From Acorus gramineus (Eukaryota > Streptophyta > Magnoliopsida > Acorales > Acoraceae): a stretch of DNA of 64,000 bases. Each line of letters opens with the position of its first letter. The first letter of the stretch is position 1. The notes under the pieces were generated by a model. The model was not told where the DNA came from, made no database searches, and worked only from the letters and a program-made list of their open reading frames with translations. The translations under genes were made by a program, and so were the position numbers. The stretch is taken from the NCBI GenBank assembly GCA_030737835.1, contig CM060851.1:10225611-10289610 (forward strand), read 5' to 3'. Below, one piece after another: positions 46,280 to 56,742 of the stretch.

Positions 46280-47159
46280 ATTACGAAATTAAGCATATCA
46301 ATTTGGCGAAAAGTGAGCAAAGACGCTCAGTTCTCAGTTAATAGGACCCCCTCCAGTACAAAGTTAAAATGATTCCATGAGAGATAAGACCACTAAAGTT
46401 ATGTCTTATTGGGGTGTGAGCCACAAGAAGACCACGAGAAACAAAACCGCGAACCTTTCACACGCTTAGATCTCATATCAGAAGATAAACAAACCTGGAA
46501 ACCGATTGGTAATGATGATTAAATGTAAGTAACACAAATAATAACTGATCAATACTCTAGATTCTGTTGGTGCTGGTTTTGCTTTCTGAGTGGAAGGTAA
46601 AAAGAGCAAAAGAAGGGGCTTTATTTTTTTTTCTCTCTATATTACATAACAAGACCTGGATCAAAATACTGGGCGAGATCACAATCGCCAGTGAAAATTC
46701 AAATCCATGGGCCCCTGGGATGGGTTCGCATTTTGGGTCAACACTTAAATGGGCCAACACTTGTCTTAATCAATCAATATCTATAGAAAAAGGAAAATGT
46801 TACACTCAGACGGTTTCTCAGTCAGTTTCTCAGATCCCACGTAGGATCCGACGTGATGAGATCGGCTGACGTAGATTTGTTTTCGTTTTCCTTTGACGGG
46901 TCCGGATGGGTGTTTCAAATTTTAAATTTCAAAATTCGTCGATAAGAAACCCTGACACTACATTAAAGGAATTCAGACACCGCATTAAATGGTCGAAAAG
47001 ACGTTTTTGACAACGTCACATGGCCCGTCGTGCATTCTAGAAGCGTAATTCCAAATGTGACGAGTGCATACGACCTTTTAAAGCGCATATACTTCGATAA
47101 TGGGGGTATATACCTTGTTCTACCAATTTGTCTGTTTTCACTGATTCTTTTCGAGTTCC

Positions 47160-47518
47160 AATGCAACTTTTCTCTCTCCCCTTCCGTTTTTTATAAAACA
47201 CACGTTCTCTCTCCCCTTTTAACTAAAACTCTTTCGTCTTCCACGAAACAAATACACTCTCCCTCCCTCCCCCCCCCTCTCTCTCTCTCTCTCTCACCTT
47301 CCCTCTTCGCCTCACAATTGCTTATCTCTGCCCTCCACCTCACCATCTCTTATTTCTTACATTTCCTCTTTTTATACGTTGTCTCTTATCTCTTTCACAT
47401 AGTATACCCAAGGCGTCTTCTGCATTACCACTCTCAAGAAACAAACTCTCCTTCTTCATCCCGTCGAGTTTCACCAATTTTTGCTGTCTAGAGAAGACTG
47501 CATAGTGAAGGAACTCAG
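47160..47518 (+). other. Leader-like pyrimidine-rich exon with splice donor
   Basis: Dense TCTCTC/CCCTCC tracts, a (CT)n run at about 47278-47297, and an end at 'ggaactcag/gttcg' resemble a plant 5' UTR exon. Upstream, 46850-47100 is GC-richer with ACGTAG and TGACG motifs like a promoter. The frame at 47030-47491 across it has no family features and is unlikely to be translated. Confidence 0.45.
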
Positions 47519-47937
47519 GTTCGAAACATTATCCTTTTTTTAGCGTATGGTTCCATATGACAAATATTTTGATCTTATTTCAATATTTTTAATCTGAAAT
47601 AATTTCCTTGTTTAAATTTTTTTTAGCAAATGGTTTCATAAATCCAATATTTATTTTTCTTCCCTATCTAATTTTTTTTTTGTAGCATATGGTTTCATAA
47701 ATCAAATATTTTAACCTGAAATAAATGTCTTCCTTGTTTTAAATTTTTTTTTAGTATATGGTTTCATTATTCAAATATTTTTATCTTAAATCAATTTTTT
47801 CCCGTTTCAATTTTTTTTAAATCTTAAAGTGTATTTTTGTTAGATATGCTATGTTCATTGTTCATAAACATTGGTACTTCATGTGATTTAACATTTGTTT
47901 TGTGCTTGTGTAATACACCATCTACCCATGCCTTCCC

Positions 47938-48408
47938 ATGCCTTCGGGATTCTCTTCAATGGAGGAATTTACAAAAGCATTCAAAAGAGTCTTGCCAAAT
48001 AAAAAAACTGAGGGAAATTTTTTTAGTATTAGAAAGGTTCCTCTAGAGTTGGAGGGAGAGAAGGTTGACGAGGTAGAAGCAAAATCTGCTTTTAAATCAA
48101 GCAAAATAACTATGGTGATCACGGGTATATACCTCCTTAATACTAGTATGTACTTTAATTTGGATGTTATATATAACTTGATGACCCCATGTTAAAGGAA
48201 GCCGAGGAAGGAAGCAGAGGGGTCAACCCACGTTCACCCCACGTTCTTGATGTCCTTGCTTCGCCGCAGTCGGTGGGCATGACTGCAACGTCTTCCTCTA
48301 CCATTGGATTGATACCCATTTTTATTTTAGCACCAATGATGATATGACTTATATGCGTGCTATGAATATTACTAGATTTATGGGTGATGAATTTAGTAAA
48401 ATCTGAAC
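47938..48408 (+). pseudogene. Gene fragment inside the 4.2-kb element; 3' part resembles a Ulp1/C48 protease tail
   Basis: The first frame (47938-48195, MPSGFSSMEEFTKAFKRVLPN...) has a lysine/glutamate-rich 50-residue section that I do not recognise; it runs on past a likely donor. A second section, in frame from just before an AG at 48268-48269 to a TGA at 48408, reads GGHDCNVFLYHWIDTHFYF then MTYMRAMNITRFMGDEF. The H-D-C-x-V-F motif followed by an arginine-rich helix is what the end of a Ulp1 cysteine peptidase looks like, normally DCGVF. The catalytic His/Asp section upstream is not visible. Ulp1-like domains are known inside some plant MULEs. The link between the two parts is inferred. 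Confidence 0.4.
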
Positions 48409-48702
48409 AAGTAAATGGTACTGATTTGGTTGATGTTTATTCAACTATGTTTTAGCTGTCATATACAATTGTACTATTTGACTGTTTTATACGTGATGAT
48501 TTTTTGTTGTGTTGTATTATTTGTGTGGTGTGATTATTTTGTTTAATAATTATTATGTGATGTTATTGTTGGTTGTGTTATATACTTTGTAAAATGAGGT
48601 ATATGCTTAGTTAAGTAACGTACATGCTTAAGATGCCTAGGTAGGCATGTTAGTATGGGTTTGATAAGTCACGTGATGAAAACTGTGTATGCTATGTTGG
48701 AA

Positions 48703-48983
48703 GGAAAAAGATACACTCAATCACATTTACGAACAAAAACTCAGAACTCACATATTTTTATTTATTTTTAAATAGTAAACATCATTTAATGAGGTATGTG
48801 CTTTGATAAAAAGTGCATATCGCTCCATTTTAAATTGAATGAACCCATTTTTAGCAAGTGTAATAAAAAAAATTCAATTAAGTATATACATCATCTAACG
48901 AGGTATATGCTTAATTAAATCTGTAATAAGGTATATAAGGTCTGTGTTTTGGACTGAAAATAAAACTGAGTGTAGCAGCACTC
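48703..48983 (+). mobile_element. Small MULE-type MITE, family A, nested in the 4.2-kb element
   Basis: 281 bp, GGAAAAAGATACACTCAA to ACTGAGTGTAGCAGCACTC, with a perfect 9-bp TSD 'atgttggaa' (48694-48702, 48984-48992). Close in sequence to the element at 55952-56219. Confidence 0.9.
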
Positions 48984-50998
48984 ATGTTGGAAACAATAAG
49001 TCAACTTTTTATAAATAACCAAATTAACAGATATTATATTTGTGATGCCATCCATATGTCAAATTCCTCGTCTAGCTGATGTGCTTGTCATCCCAATTAC
49101 TTCAAATGTTTTCAAAACGTCTTCATTTCCAATACATGTGTGATTAAGCAATTATGTATAATATAAGTAACATGTGCATGTAACATCAGTTATGTGTTCT
49201 TTACAAATATTGGCACCCACCGATGATGATCCTCGTACAAGAAGTTCAACCATGCATTGTCCTCCATATGATGTTCTTCAATCATTTTTTTTTCACCCAA
49301 CTTCAAATCCATCAATTGTCACCACTACAAAGTTTTTAATTACGGTTCCAAACCATGATCAATATAAAAAATTAGAGTAGTGTGTAAGACAATCATAGAA
49401 GAGACTGCAAAGAGAATCCTTCAAGTTTTTGGACCACACAACATAATTATAAATAATGCAATAACAGTGTATGTGCCTTCATTAGTTCAGCCTTTGAGAA
49501 TAAATGAACTTTTATAAATATGAACCTAGCGAGGTATATGCTCAATTAAACAAAAAGGATGACATGTTTTGGCTAGTAACTTTGGTTATGATTTTTGGTG
49601 TACGGTGTGATTATGTTGCTTTAAAATATGTACCGTATGATTATGTTACATATAAATTATTATGTGTGATTATGGATTGTGTTATATGCTTCGGCAGTCA
49701 GGTATATGCTTTGTATAGTATGGATGTGCATAATCATACGTTAGTATGGAATTGATAACTAACGCGATTAAGTAATGTGAACGTTATATTGGGACAAAAT
49801 GTTAACTTCGTTTACAAAACCATATTGTTCAATGCTACATTTGAGATGCTATCCACATGTCAAATTGCTCGTCTAGCTGGTGTGGTTGTGATCTCATCTG
49901 AGAAATGTGTTATGAACTTAGTGTTTGTAATCCCATCCGAAAGTCATGAACTGAGCTTTGTAGTTGTAATGGTGGCGTGGGGGATGTGGTAGATCTCATC
50001 TACTGCTGCTTTGTCTTTTGTGTTTCCTGAAATATAAAGGGGAAATCTAATTGCATAAAAACCAATAAAGGAGCATATGCTTTATTATGTAAAGCACATG
50101 CAATATGTAAAGAATTAATGTTAAATGGTACATATTTTTTATTCTGTGGAGAACAATTTTGCATCCTGAGACTTTTTTTCTCTTCGGACGACCCTTAAGC
50201 TTGTGCTACTACGGGATCGAGCACATTTTCAATGTTGATATTATTACTTACACGGTTAAGGGAAGCTTGCATCAACCAGTGTAGAGATATGGTTCACCAT
50301 TTTCTTCTTCAGTTCCTCAAATAGAGTCACAACAAACATAGAGGCACCAGAAAATGAACTCACCATCTCCACGATCTCTTGGACAATACGCAAAGTCAAA
50401 TTATATAGGTTGTGTCATCTCCATTTGATCCATGACAACTATCGGAGATTTACCTGCGATATTTGAGTAAGTATATACGTTATAAAACTCTGTGCATACG
50501 CATTCCAAGACGAAATAAATTTTTTTTCCCATAGATAAACAGTGGTGAACAAAGGATATTTAGTATCATCAACTTTACAGCTACCTTCGACGAAAAGGTT
50601 GTCACAAATAACTAAAAAGCATTTCAAACAGAAGATGAATAAATATTGGAAACTTATGAAAACTATGCATATACCAACGTTTTGTCCCCTGATTGCAAAC
50701 GAGGAATATTTACTACCTTGTCATGGATGGATTTGTTGTGGCTGGTTTGTGGTGGTTGCTGCTGAGGAGAGAGAGAGAAAGTGAAACAGTAAATGAAAAC
50801 CAAAAAGGATGAAAGAGAGAGAGAGAAAAAAAACAGGGTGGCAGTAAAAAAAATGGGCGGGAACTTTTGGGGGGAAATTTTTCATGGGCAGTTTTTGAAA
50901 GCTGACGTGGCATTAAAAAAAATTCTAAGTGGCAAGTTGACGTGGGGCTATGAAATGGATGGTGTTGTAAACTGAGTGTAACAACACTCATAGAAAAA

Positions 50999-51255
50999 AG
51001 ATACACGTAACTCCCATTGTTATCCCAATTAAAGTCAATTCCATTTTTTTTTATAAAACATTCACCATTTAAAGTGTATGATATTATATGAAATGAAGTA
51101 TATACTCAAATACATTAGTGTTTTTTTTTTCGTAGTGAAAAAACGAAAAAAACGGATTGCAATATATACTATGATAATGCAATATATACTACGTTATCAT
51201 AGCATATGGGCAGCAAAACAGGCTATAAAAATAGACTGCGTGTATCAGCACTCTC
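50999..51255 (+). mobile_element. Right-hand part of family-B copy 2
   Basis: Nearly all of the split family-B element lies here; see the entry starting at 46786. Contains paired 'tatactatgataatgcaat' / 'atatactacgttatcatag' blocks able to fold back. Confidence 0.75.
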
Positions 51256-51533
51256 GTATCTATACTCTCTCGGCTTGAAAGGAGTAGTTAACTCAAGCAA
51301 ATTATTGGCCCAGTAGCCTAAACCTATGGATGTTGGATCTTTACAAGCTCATTCTCATATGATTCATTAAGGACAACAATAAAAGCTATTAAGTATTATT
51401 TTCCATTCTTATATTTTTCCGGCGGGACTTAAAAATGTCCCTCTTAAAATATCACATTAAATTATATTTAATAAATATCCAAATTGCTTCTTCCTCAACA
51501 TATTCAAAAGGAGTTTGTTTTTGGACCATAGGT

Positions 51534-51962
51534 ACTCTCATGTTTGTTCGAGAATAAACCTGGAATAAGTTAGAATTAATTAGAATAATCTCATTATAGA
51601 TGTTTGGATGACTGGAATAAATGAGAATCTGTATGCCATAATTAACTAGTATAAAGTGGTATATAGATTCCACCCAACCATTAGAATTAAGTTATTCCAT
51701 GTTATTTAAATCAAAAGAATAGTAGGTCCACTATCAAATCAACTGTCATCACCTCTTATAAATCAACTCTCATCATTTTCTTCACCATTATAAATCTTTA
51801 TCCACACTTTATTCACATTTTATCCAAACAACATAAATTTATTATTACGTTTCCCAATGAAAATAATTCAAAACACAATAAAATACAAAATTATTTTATC
51901 CTTATTTATACTAGAATAGTCATAAACCTTATAATAATTTAATTCTCAAACCAAACGGTTAA
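51534..51962. mobile_element. Diverged Tourist-like MITE related to 1926-2367
   Basis: Same block order as the MITE in the solo LTR ('gtggtatatagattccaccc', 'cacctcttataaatcaactc', 'ttcccaatgaaaataattca'). The ends are degenerate ('tgtttgttcg', 'caaaccaaacggtt'), so boundaries are approximate. Confidence 0.65.
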
Positions 51963-52007
51963 AAATAAACTTTTATAGTGCTGCAAGAATACTTTGTAAC
52001 TACGAAG

Positions 52008-52555
52008 TTTTTATTTAATAGGTAAACACTGTGACTTGAACCCATGACATCGTTGTAAATTTTAGGGTAAAATGCATGTGGACCCCCTAAAGTTACTAAA
52101 TCATGCAAAAACACCCCCTAAAGTTCAATAACATGCAGTTACACTCCCAACGGTTATATTTTTTTGTTAAGATGAAAAAAAAAATATACTTCAAAATTAT
52201 TATTTTATCCTTTAATTAATTTTCTAAAATATCCAAAAAAAAAAAAGTGACAATGAATTAACTTTAGGTATGCTTTGTGAATATTTAATACAATAATTTA
52301 CTTTCAAATACATATGAATTCATTTTTGTTTAAGAATTTACTCATACAACAGTTAATCAAAATGTGAAAAAATAATAATGATTTAATTAATATGGTAAAA
52401 CTATACTTTTATATCATCTTAACCAAAAAGCTAACAACATGGGGGTGTAAATGCATGTTTTAGAATTTCAGAGGAGATTTCTGTAGATTTCAAGGACATT
52501 TAGGGGATCCAAATGCAATTTACCCTAAATATTAACCATTGAGCTACATGTCAAA
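52008..52555 (-). mobile_element. SINE or tRNA-like unit split by a MITE
   Basis: On the minus strand a box A TAGCTCAATGG (52547-52537) and a box B GGGTTCAAGTC (52043-52033) are separated by 494 bp. Excising the MITE at 52063-52527 leaves 28 bp between them, a Pol III promoter spacing. A T-rich end at about 52008-52020 (A-rich on the minus strand) fits a SINE tail. Outer ends are approximate. Confidence 0.6.
52063..52527. mobile_element. MITE with TAGGGTAAA termini, inserted in the SINE
   Basis: 465 bp. Left TAGGGTAAAATGCATGTGGA, right (reverse complement) TAGGGTAAATTGCATTTGGA. Further inverted 'accccctaaa' blocks inside. The flanks are AT-rich and no exact TSD is clear. Confidence 0.7.
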
Positions 52556-52742
52556 GTCCATAAAATTTAATTTACCCACCACAAATAACTTGCATGGCTA
52601 ACATCAGTTATGTTAAAGTTCATTAACAAATAAGTTTGATTGGATTAACGTGTATTTTAGAATGACGAGTTCACGTTGCGATAAGTTTATAATGTCATGC
52701 TATTTTAGAAAAAAAAATCACATGCATGATCGTTAAGCAGAC

Positions 52743-53056
52743 TATAAATAAAGGCAATTCCCTTCCCATCAATTATTTCATTTCTTCCCATCGCAACAAT
52801 TAATCCCCTTCAATTCATTCCTTATTTTCTTCCCACGACATTGACAACTGAAATTCCAAGATATATGGGGATCCACAACAAGACAACCAAAGGTGGTGTC
52901 CATCAAAGCAAAGACCAATACATGTATTGCCTTACTCTTCCTCATTGGGTTTGGAGCAATGGTGGCAAGCGCAGTGACTAAGTCGATCCTCTCCAATGTT
53001 GCAGCGTCCATCCTAACAGTGGCGATCGTGTTGTCAATCCTCGCTGCATTTTGATG
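52743..53056 (+). pseudogene. Small gene-like unit with TATA box and a frame change
   Basis: A TATAAATA box at about 52743-52750 is followed by a pyrimidine-rich leader. The ATG at 52866 opens a 39-codon frame (MGIHNKTTK...). About 30 nt in, the frame shifted by one base reads on for about 50 codons to TGA at 53053-53055 and encodes a hydrophobic, alanine-rich segment (IALLFLIGFGAMVAS ... SILTVAIVLSILAAF) that looks like two membrane helices. Either this is a single-base frameshift in a small membrane-protein gene, or there is a start or splice I cannot see. The family is not recognised. The minus-strand frame at 52778-53011 is its shadow. A (GA)n tract follows at 53136-53158. Confidence 0.4.
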
Positions 53057-54701
53057 CCTCTCCCCCGATCACGCTCCAAACAATGACCAACAGATCAACA
53101 GTGGAGGTGATATTGAAATGCCAGATTGGATTCTCAGAGAGAGAGAGAGAGAGAGAGATTTGAGGGTTGCATGTATTCTTGTTGTCTCTGTGTTTGTGGT
53201 TTGAGGGGAAGGCATGCAACAAACGTTTGATGTGGGTTTTGGGTTTCACGTGTAAAATCTTGTGATGTCCTCAAAAATCTCCTCTTGAATCTGTAGATGG
53301 CATGAAATGATGAAATGAACACTGTTTGTTTGTTGAGTTTCTTGTATGTTCTTCTCTCTTCAGATTTCTTGTACTACGATCTATGGGTTTTTTTTTTTTT
53401 TTTTTTCAGGGTTTCTTGACTTCGATCAGCTACAGATGGTGCAGGCTTTTCTTGGTTGGCATTGCATGGGTTTCTTGACTTCAGCTACTGAAAGCATGCT
53501 TTCTTGGTTGCCACACCCTTTTCTTTTTATTTAGCTTTTAAGTTTATTTATGTTGTGGTGAGCTTAAGGTGAAACATGTATGGTTAGGTTTCATTTTCAT
53601 ATTTGTTTTTATTTATTTTGGGTTAATTATTCCATCATGAGTTGAGATTATAGGCTTAGAATAATTATTAAAATAAATGTGATCAAATTCAAGGTTTTTA
53701 CTAGATTTGATTTCTTGGTGGGTTTCACGTTTTTGTAGAAAACATTTAATTAGTTATTCTGAGAAAGAGAAGTAGAGAGCTCCATCATTTTTGTGTATGT
53801 GGAGATATTTAAAGCACAAAGAGTCTTAAATGGAGAGAGACCCAAACCCATATATGTGCTTCAATGGATTTGAAATTTTGAACAATACTTTTATGAACAC
53901 AACTACGGGAAGGGTGGGATAAGTCTCGAGGTACATTTTGTTGAGTGAGATTGATAATCAATTAATTAGTTGTGCTTTGGGCACTGTTGTACACTCAAAA
54001 TACTTCTACGATAATTTTTACACGTCACATGTTGTCTATACATAATATTGGGTTTTTATTAAATAAGTAATATTCTAAAATAATGAATGATAAAGATTTA
54101 ATCTTATATCATCTTTTGTTTTTTTCTAAACTTTGTTTAAATGATCAGTTTAATCACCCATCAAAAACATGAGTTTTCAAATCATGGATTTTGGATTTCA
54201 TTTTCTTTATCAATAAGATGTGTAGTCCAGGCACGTGACATGCACAAAGGCTTAATGTGTTTTTTTATTGATCAATAATGCTCGTGATGATATTTTTTTA
54301 CTAACCAATTGTGACAACATTAGATGGGTGATGGTGTTCATCAAAAAACAAAAAAAAGATGGGTGATGGTGGTTCCCATATCAATGAAAGTATCGCATGT
54401 ATACTTCGTTTGTTGAAATGATTCAATATACCATTCAAACTCCCATTTTTTATGGTCACTCATTATGAGTTAATTTACCTATCTTAGTAACAAATTCCTG
54501 TATTCTTGTGGTTTATGTTCATGGTTTGAGGGGAATGCACAATGTTTGATATGGATTTGGGGTTTTAGGTGTCAGTCTTGGAATGTCCTCTTGAATTTGT
54601 ACACACGTGACAAATGAACAGTGTTTTGAGTTTCTTGCTCTCTCCTTTCAATAACTATGATATATAATCAGGTTTCTTGTACTTCTGTTGGATTACTTCA
54701 A
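53057..54701. other. Intergenic stretch, no gene supported
   Basis: Contains a (GA)n run, a T20 run near 53390, and two sections (about 53160-53420 and 54500-54680) that resemble each other ('tgtattcttgt.gt.t.tgt', 'gtttgatgtgg.tttggggtttcacgtgt'), probably an old duplication. No coding signal. Confidence 0.35.
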
Positions 54702-54921
54702 AGAGCGCTAATACACGCAGTTCGTTTTTATAGCCCGTTTTATAGTTCATATACTATGATAATGTAATATATATTGCACTATCATAGTATATACTGTAGT
54801 TTGTTTTTTTCATTTTTTTACCATGAAAAAAATACAGTAATGATCTCAGTTTAAATAGTGAGTGTATAATTTTATATATAAAAAAAATGAGATAAACTAC
54901 AATTGACGTGTATCTTTTTCC
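54702..54921 (-). mobile_element. Small MULE-type MITE, family B copy 3
   Basis: 220 bp, plus-strand ends AGAGCGCTAATACACGCAGT and GACGTGTATCTTTTTCC, with TSD 'ttacttcaa' (54693-54701) / 'ttactttaa' (54922-54930), 8 of 9. Inverted relative to the copies at 42614 and 50999. Confidence 0.8.
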
Positions 54922-55165
54922 TTACTTTAAAGTAAACTGTGACTGATAATGGACAATAGTCTCTCTACTACAACCCGGGGTGAGACTCAGGTCAGTGGGT
55001 CGAGAAAAAGCAATGGGCCAAAGGCCCATGAACCAACCTAAAATGCTTACTTTGAAAGCTTCCGTATAAGCGCTCAGAGATTATTATCTTTCCCCATAAA
55101 GCAAGGTGCGACTAAGCTCATATCACCCTCGCACTCACCGTATTCACGAGTCTCCTAAAACACTT

Positions 55166-55661
55166 GCCTAATTTAGCACAGGGATAAAGAATTAAGATAA
55201 GAAAAAAAATTATGTTAAATCACTTGTTATCCCATATAGCATAAAAAAAAATAAGGATAAAGTATGAACAATTGTCCACGTTTTGAAATAAAAAATAAAG
55301 ATAGTTTATTCTGGATAAAAGATGGAACAGACTTTGTCTTAATTTTTTATCCCAATTTTATAAAATTAAGATAACATTTATTACTACCCTTTTTAAGAAA
55401 ATAAATGAAAACAAAAAAAAAATGTGCTCCACTAAACCATATTAATCCCCCGTTAATAGAAAGGGTAGATTTGATATTTTTTAAAAAAAAATTAAAGTTA
55501 TCCGATATGTGATCCAAATACAAGATTGAGGATAAGAAAATAAAAATTAAAGATAATAAAAAGCATTACCAAATGTAAATCTAGATAAAAATAATAATTT
55601 TTTTATCCCCATAAATTAGACTAACTTATCCTAAAAATTTATCCATTTATCAAACTAGGCC
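55166..55661. mobile_element. MITE, CCTAGTTTGG-terminus family, copy 1
   Basis: Right end CAAACTAGGCC; left end degenerate (GCCTAATTTAGCA). Block order matches the copy at 59848-60330 ('ttaaatcac.tgttatccca', 'gaaagggtagatttgatat', 'gcattaccaaat.taaat'). Confidence 0.7.
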
Positions 55662-55731
55662 TTGTGGTCCTCGACTACCCCGATCCAGCACCCATTCAAC
55701 AGGCTAGGCATCACAAGAATCTTTAATACGA

Positions 55732-56742
55732 AAGGGCGGAAGCACGGGTAGACTTGGCTGGGCTATAGCCCCCTCAAATTTTGTCAAAAAAAATTACAAA
55801 TTACCCTACTCGTAGACTTTCCAACCATTAACTATGCATTGGATATAATAAAAACAAACACAAACAAGTCGTTTGTTATAATAACAAACTTCTGTTATTA
55901 TGCATTGGATCACTTCCTCCTTAACAATCAGCCCACCAAAACCAAGCCTAAGGAAAATGTTAGACTCAGTCACCAAAAACTCAGACCTCACATATTTTTA
56001 TTTTTAAAAAAATAGTAAACATCATCTAATGAGGTATATGCTTTGATAAAAGTGTATATCTCTCCATTTTGAATTGAATGAACCCAGTTTTAGTAAGTGT
56101 AATAAAATATTTAATGTGGTATATACAACATCTAATTGGATATATACTTCACTGGATTTCTAAAGTGATATATAGGACTGTGTTTTGGACTGAGAAAAAA
56201 CTGAGTGTAACAGCACTCCCAAGCCTAAAGACCCAAGTCTCAACCATTAATTATTCCAAATTCATGATATAAACATGAATAATCCTTGATAAATCCATAA
56301 TAAAGTTGAGACGGTATAAGTCCTTGAAAAATAAAAAAAAACTCCTATACATCCATGCCGTCAACAGTGTTTAACCATGATTCAACATATCCTAGTTAAT
56401 TCTAACCCACACAAAATGACTAAATTATCTCCAATTTTTCAATCCCTTCAAACAATATCGAGGTTCAAGAAATATAAAAGTTCTAAAAAGGAAATTTGAT
56501 CTTTTGCGTAGACTAATTTATCTTTATAATTGTTTATATAAGTGATACTTTTCTTGCAGATTCTATAATTATCTACATTGAAAAATAATTTGTTGAAAAT
56601 AGATTTTGAATTTTACTTATGTATTTCAAAGTTTATAAAAAATGGCTTATGAACTCGTTTAATTTATATTAAATTCAAATTGTTTATTAAATTTTAAATT
56701 CGTGTTAGCCCCCCCTTATATAAAATTCTGGTTCCGCCCCTG
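55732..56742. mobile_element. Probable DNA transposon with AGGGGCGGAA termini, carrying a nested family-A element
   Basis: Left AAGGGCGGAAGCACGGG with 'gctatagccccctcaaatttt'; right, reverse-complemented, CAGGGGCGGAACCAGAATTT with 'aagggggggcta'. The 6-bp repeat 'atacga' flanks both ends (55726-55731, 56743-56748). About 1.0 kb, of which 268 bp is the nested element. No coding sequence. Confidence 0.6.
55952..56219 (+). mobile_element. Small MULE-type MITE, family A copy 3
   Basis: 268 bp, GGAAAATGTTAGACTCAG to CTGAGTGTAACAGCACTCC, perfect 9-bp TSD 'caagcctaa' (55943-55951, 56220-56228). Confidence 0.9.

Larger units (their letters stand above)
46792..50989 (+). mobile_element. 4.2-kb MULE-type element, family A, with captured or resident gene sequence
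   Basis: 4198 bp. Left end GGAAAATGTTACACTCAG, right end (reverse complement) GAGTGTTGTTACACTCAG. Perfect 9-bp TSD 'atagaaaaa' (46783-46791, 50990-50998). Inside: a pyrimidine-rich leader-like exon (about 47160-47515, ending GAACTCAG/gt), a short frame at 47938-48195, a Ulp1-like tail at 48254-48408, a nested small family-A element, and unrecognised AT-rich sequence. No MURA transposase found. It may be a Pack-MULE-like or Ulp1-bearing MULE remnant. Confidence 0.7.
46786..51255 (+). mobile_element. Small MULE-type MITE, family B copy 2, split by a 4.2-kb insertion
   Basis: The six bases 'gaaaaa' at 46786-46791 and the segment 50999-51255 are the two parts of one family-B element (GAAAAAAGATACACG... 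to ...ACTGCGTGTATCAGCACTC). Its TSD 'atatctata' (46777-46785) and 'gtatctata' (51256-51264) match 8 of 9 only when the 46792-50998 insertion is removed. The split therefore gives the order of insertion. Confidence 0.75.

Noticed and set aside
47030..47491. 153-codon frame across the CT-rich leader
   Set aside because: Ser/Leu/Pro-rich reading of CT repeats; better explained as an untranslated exon.
54960..55165. GC-richer stretch with 'acccggggtgagactcagg'
   Set aside because: Looks like a transposon or LTR fragment but has no terminal repeats, coding frame or tRNA-like structure to support a call.
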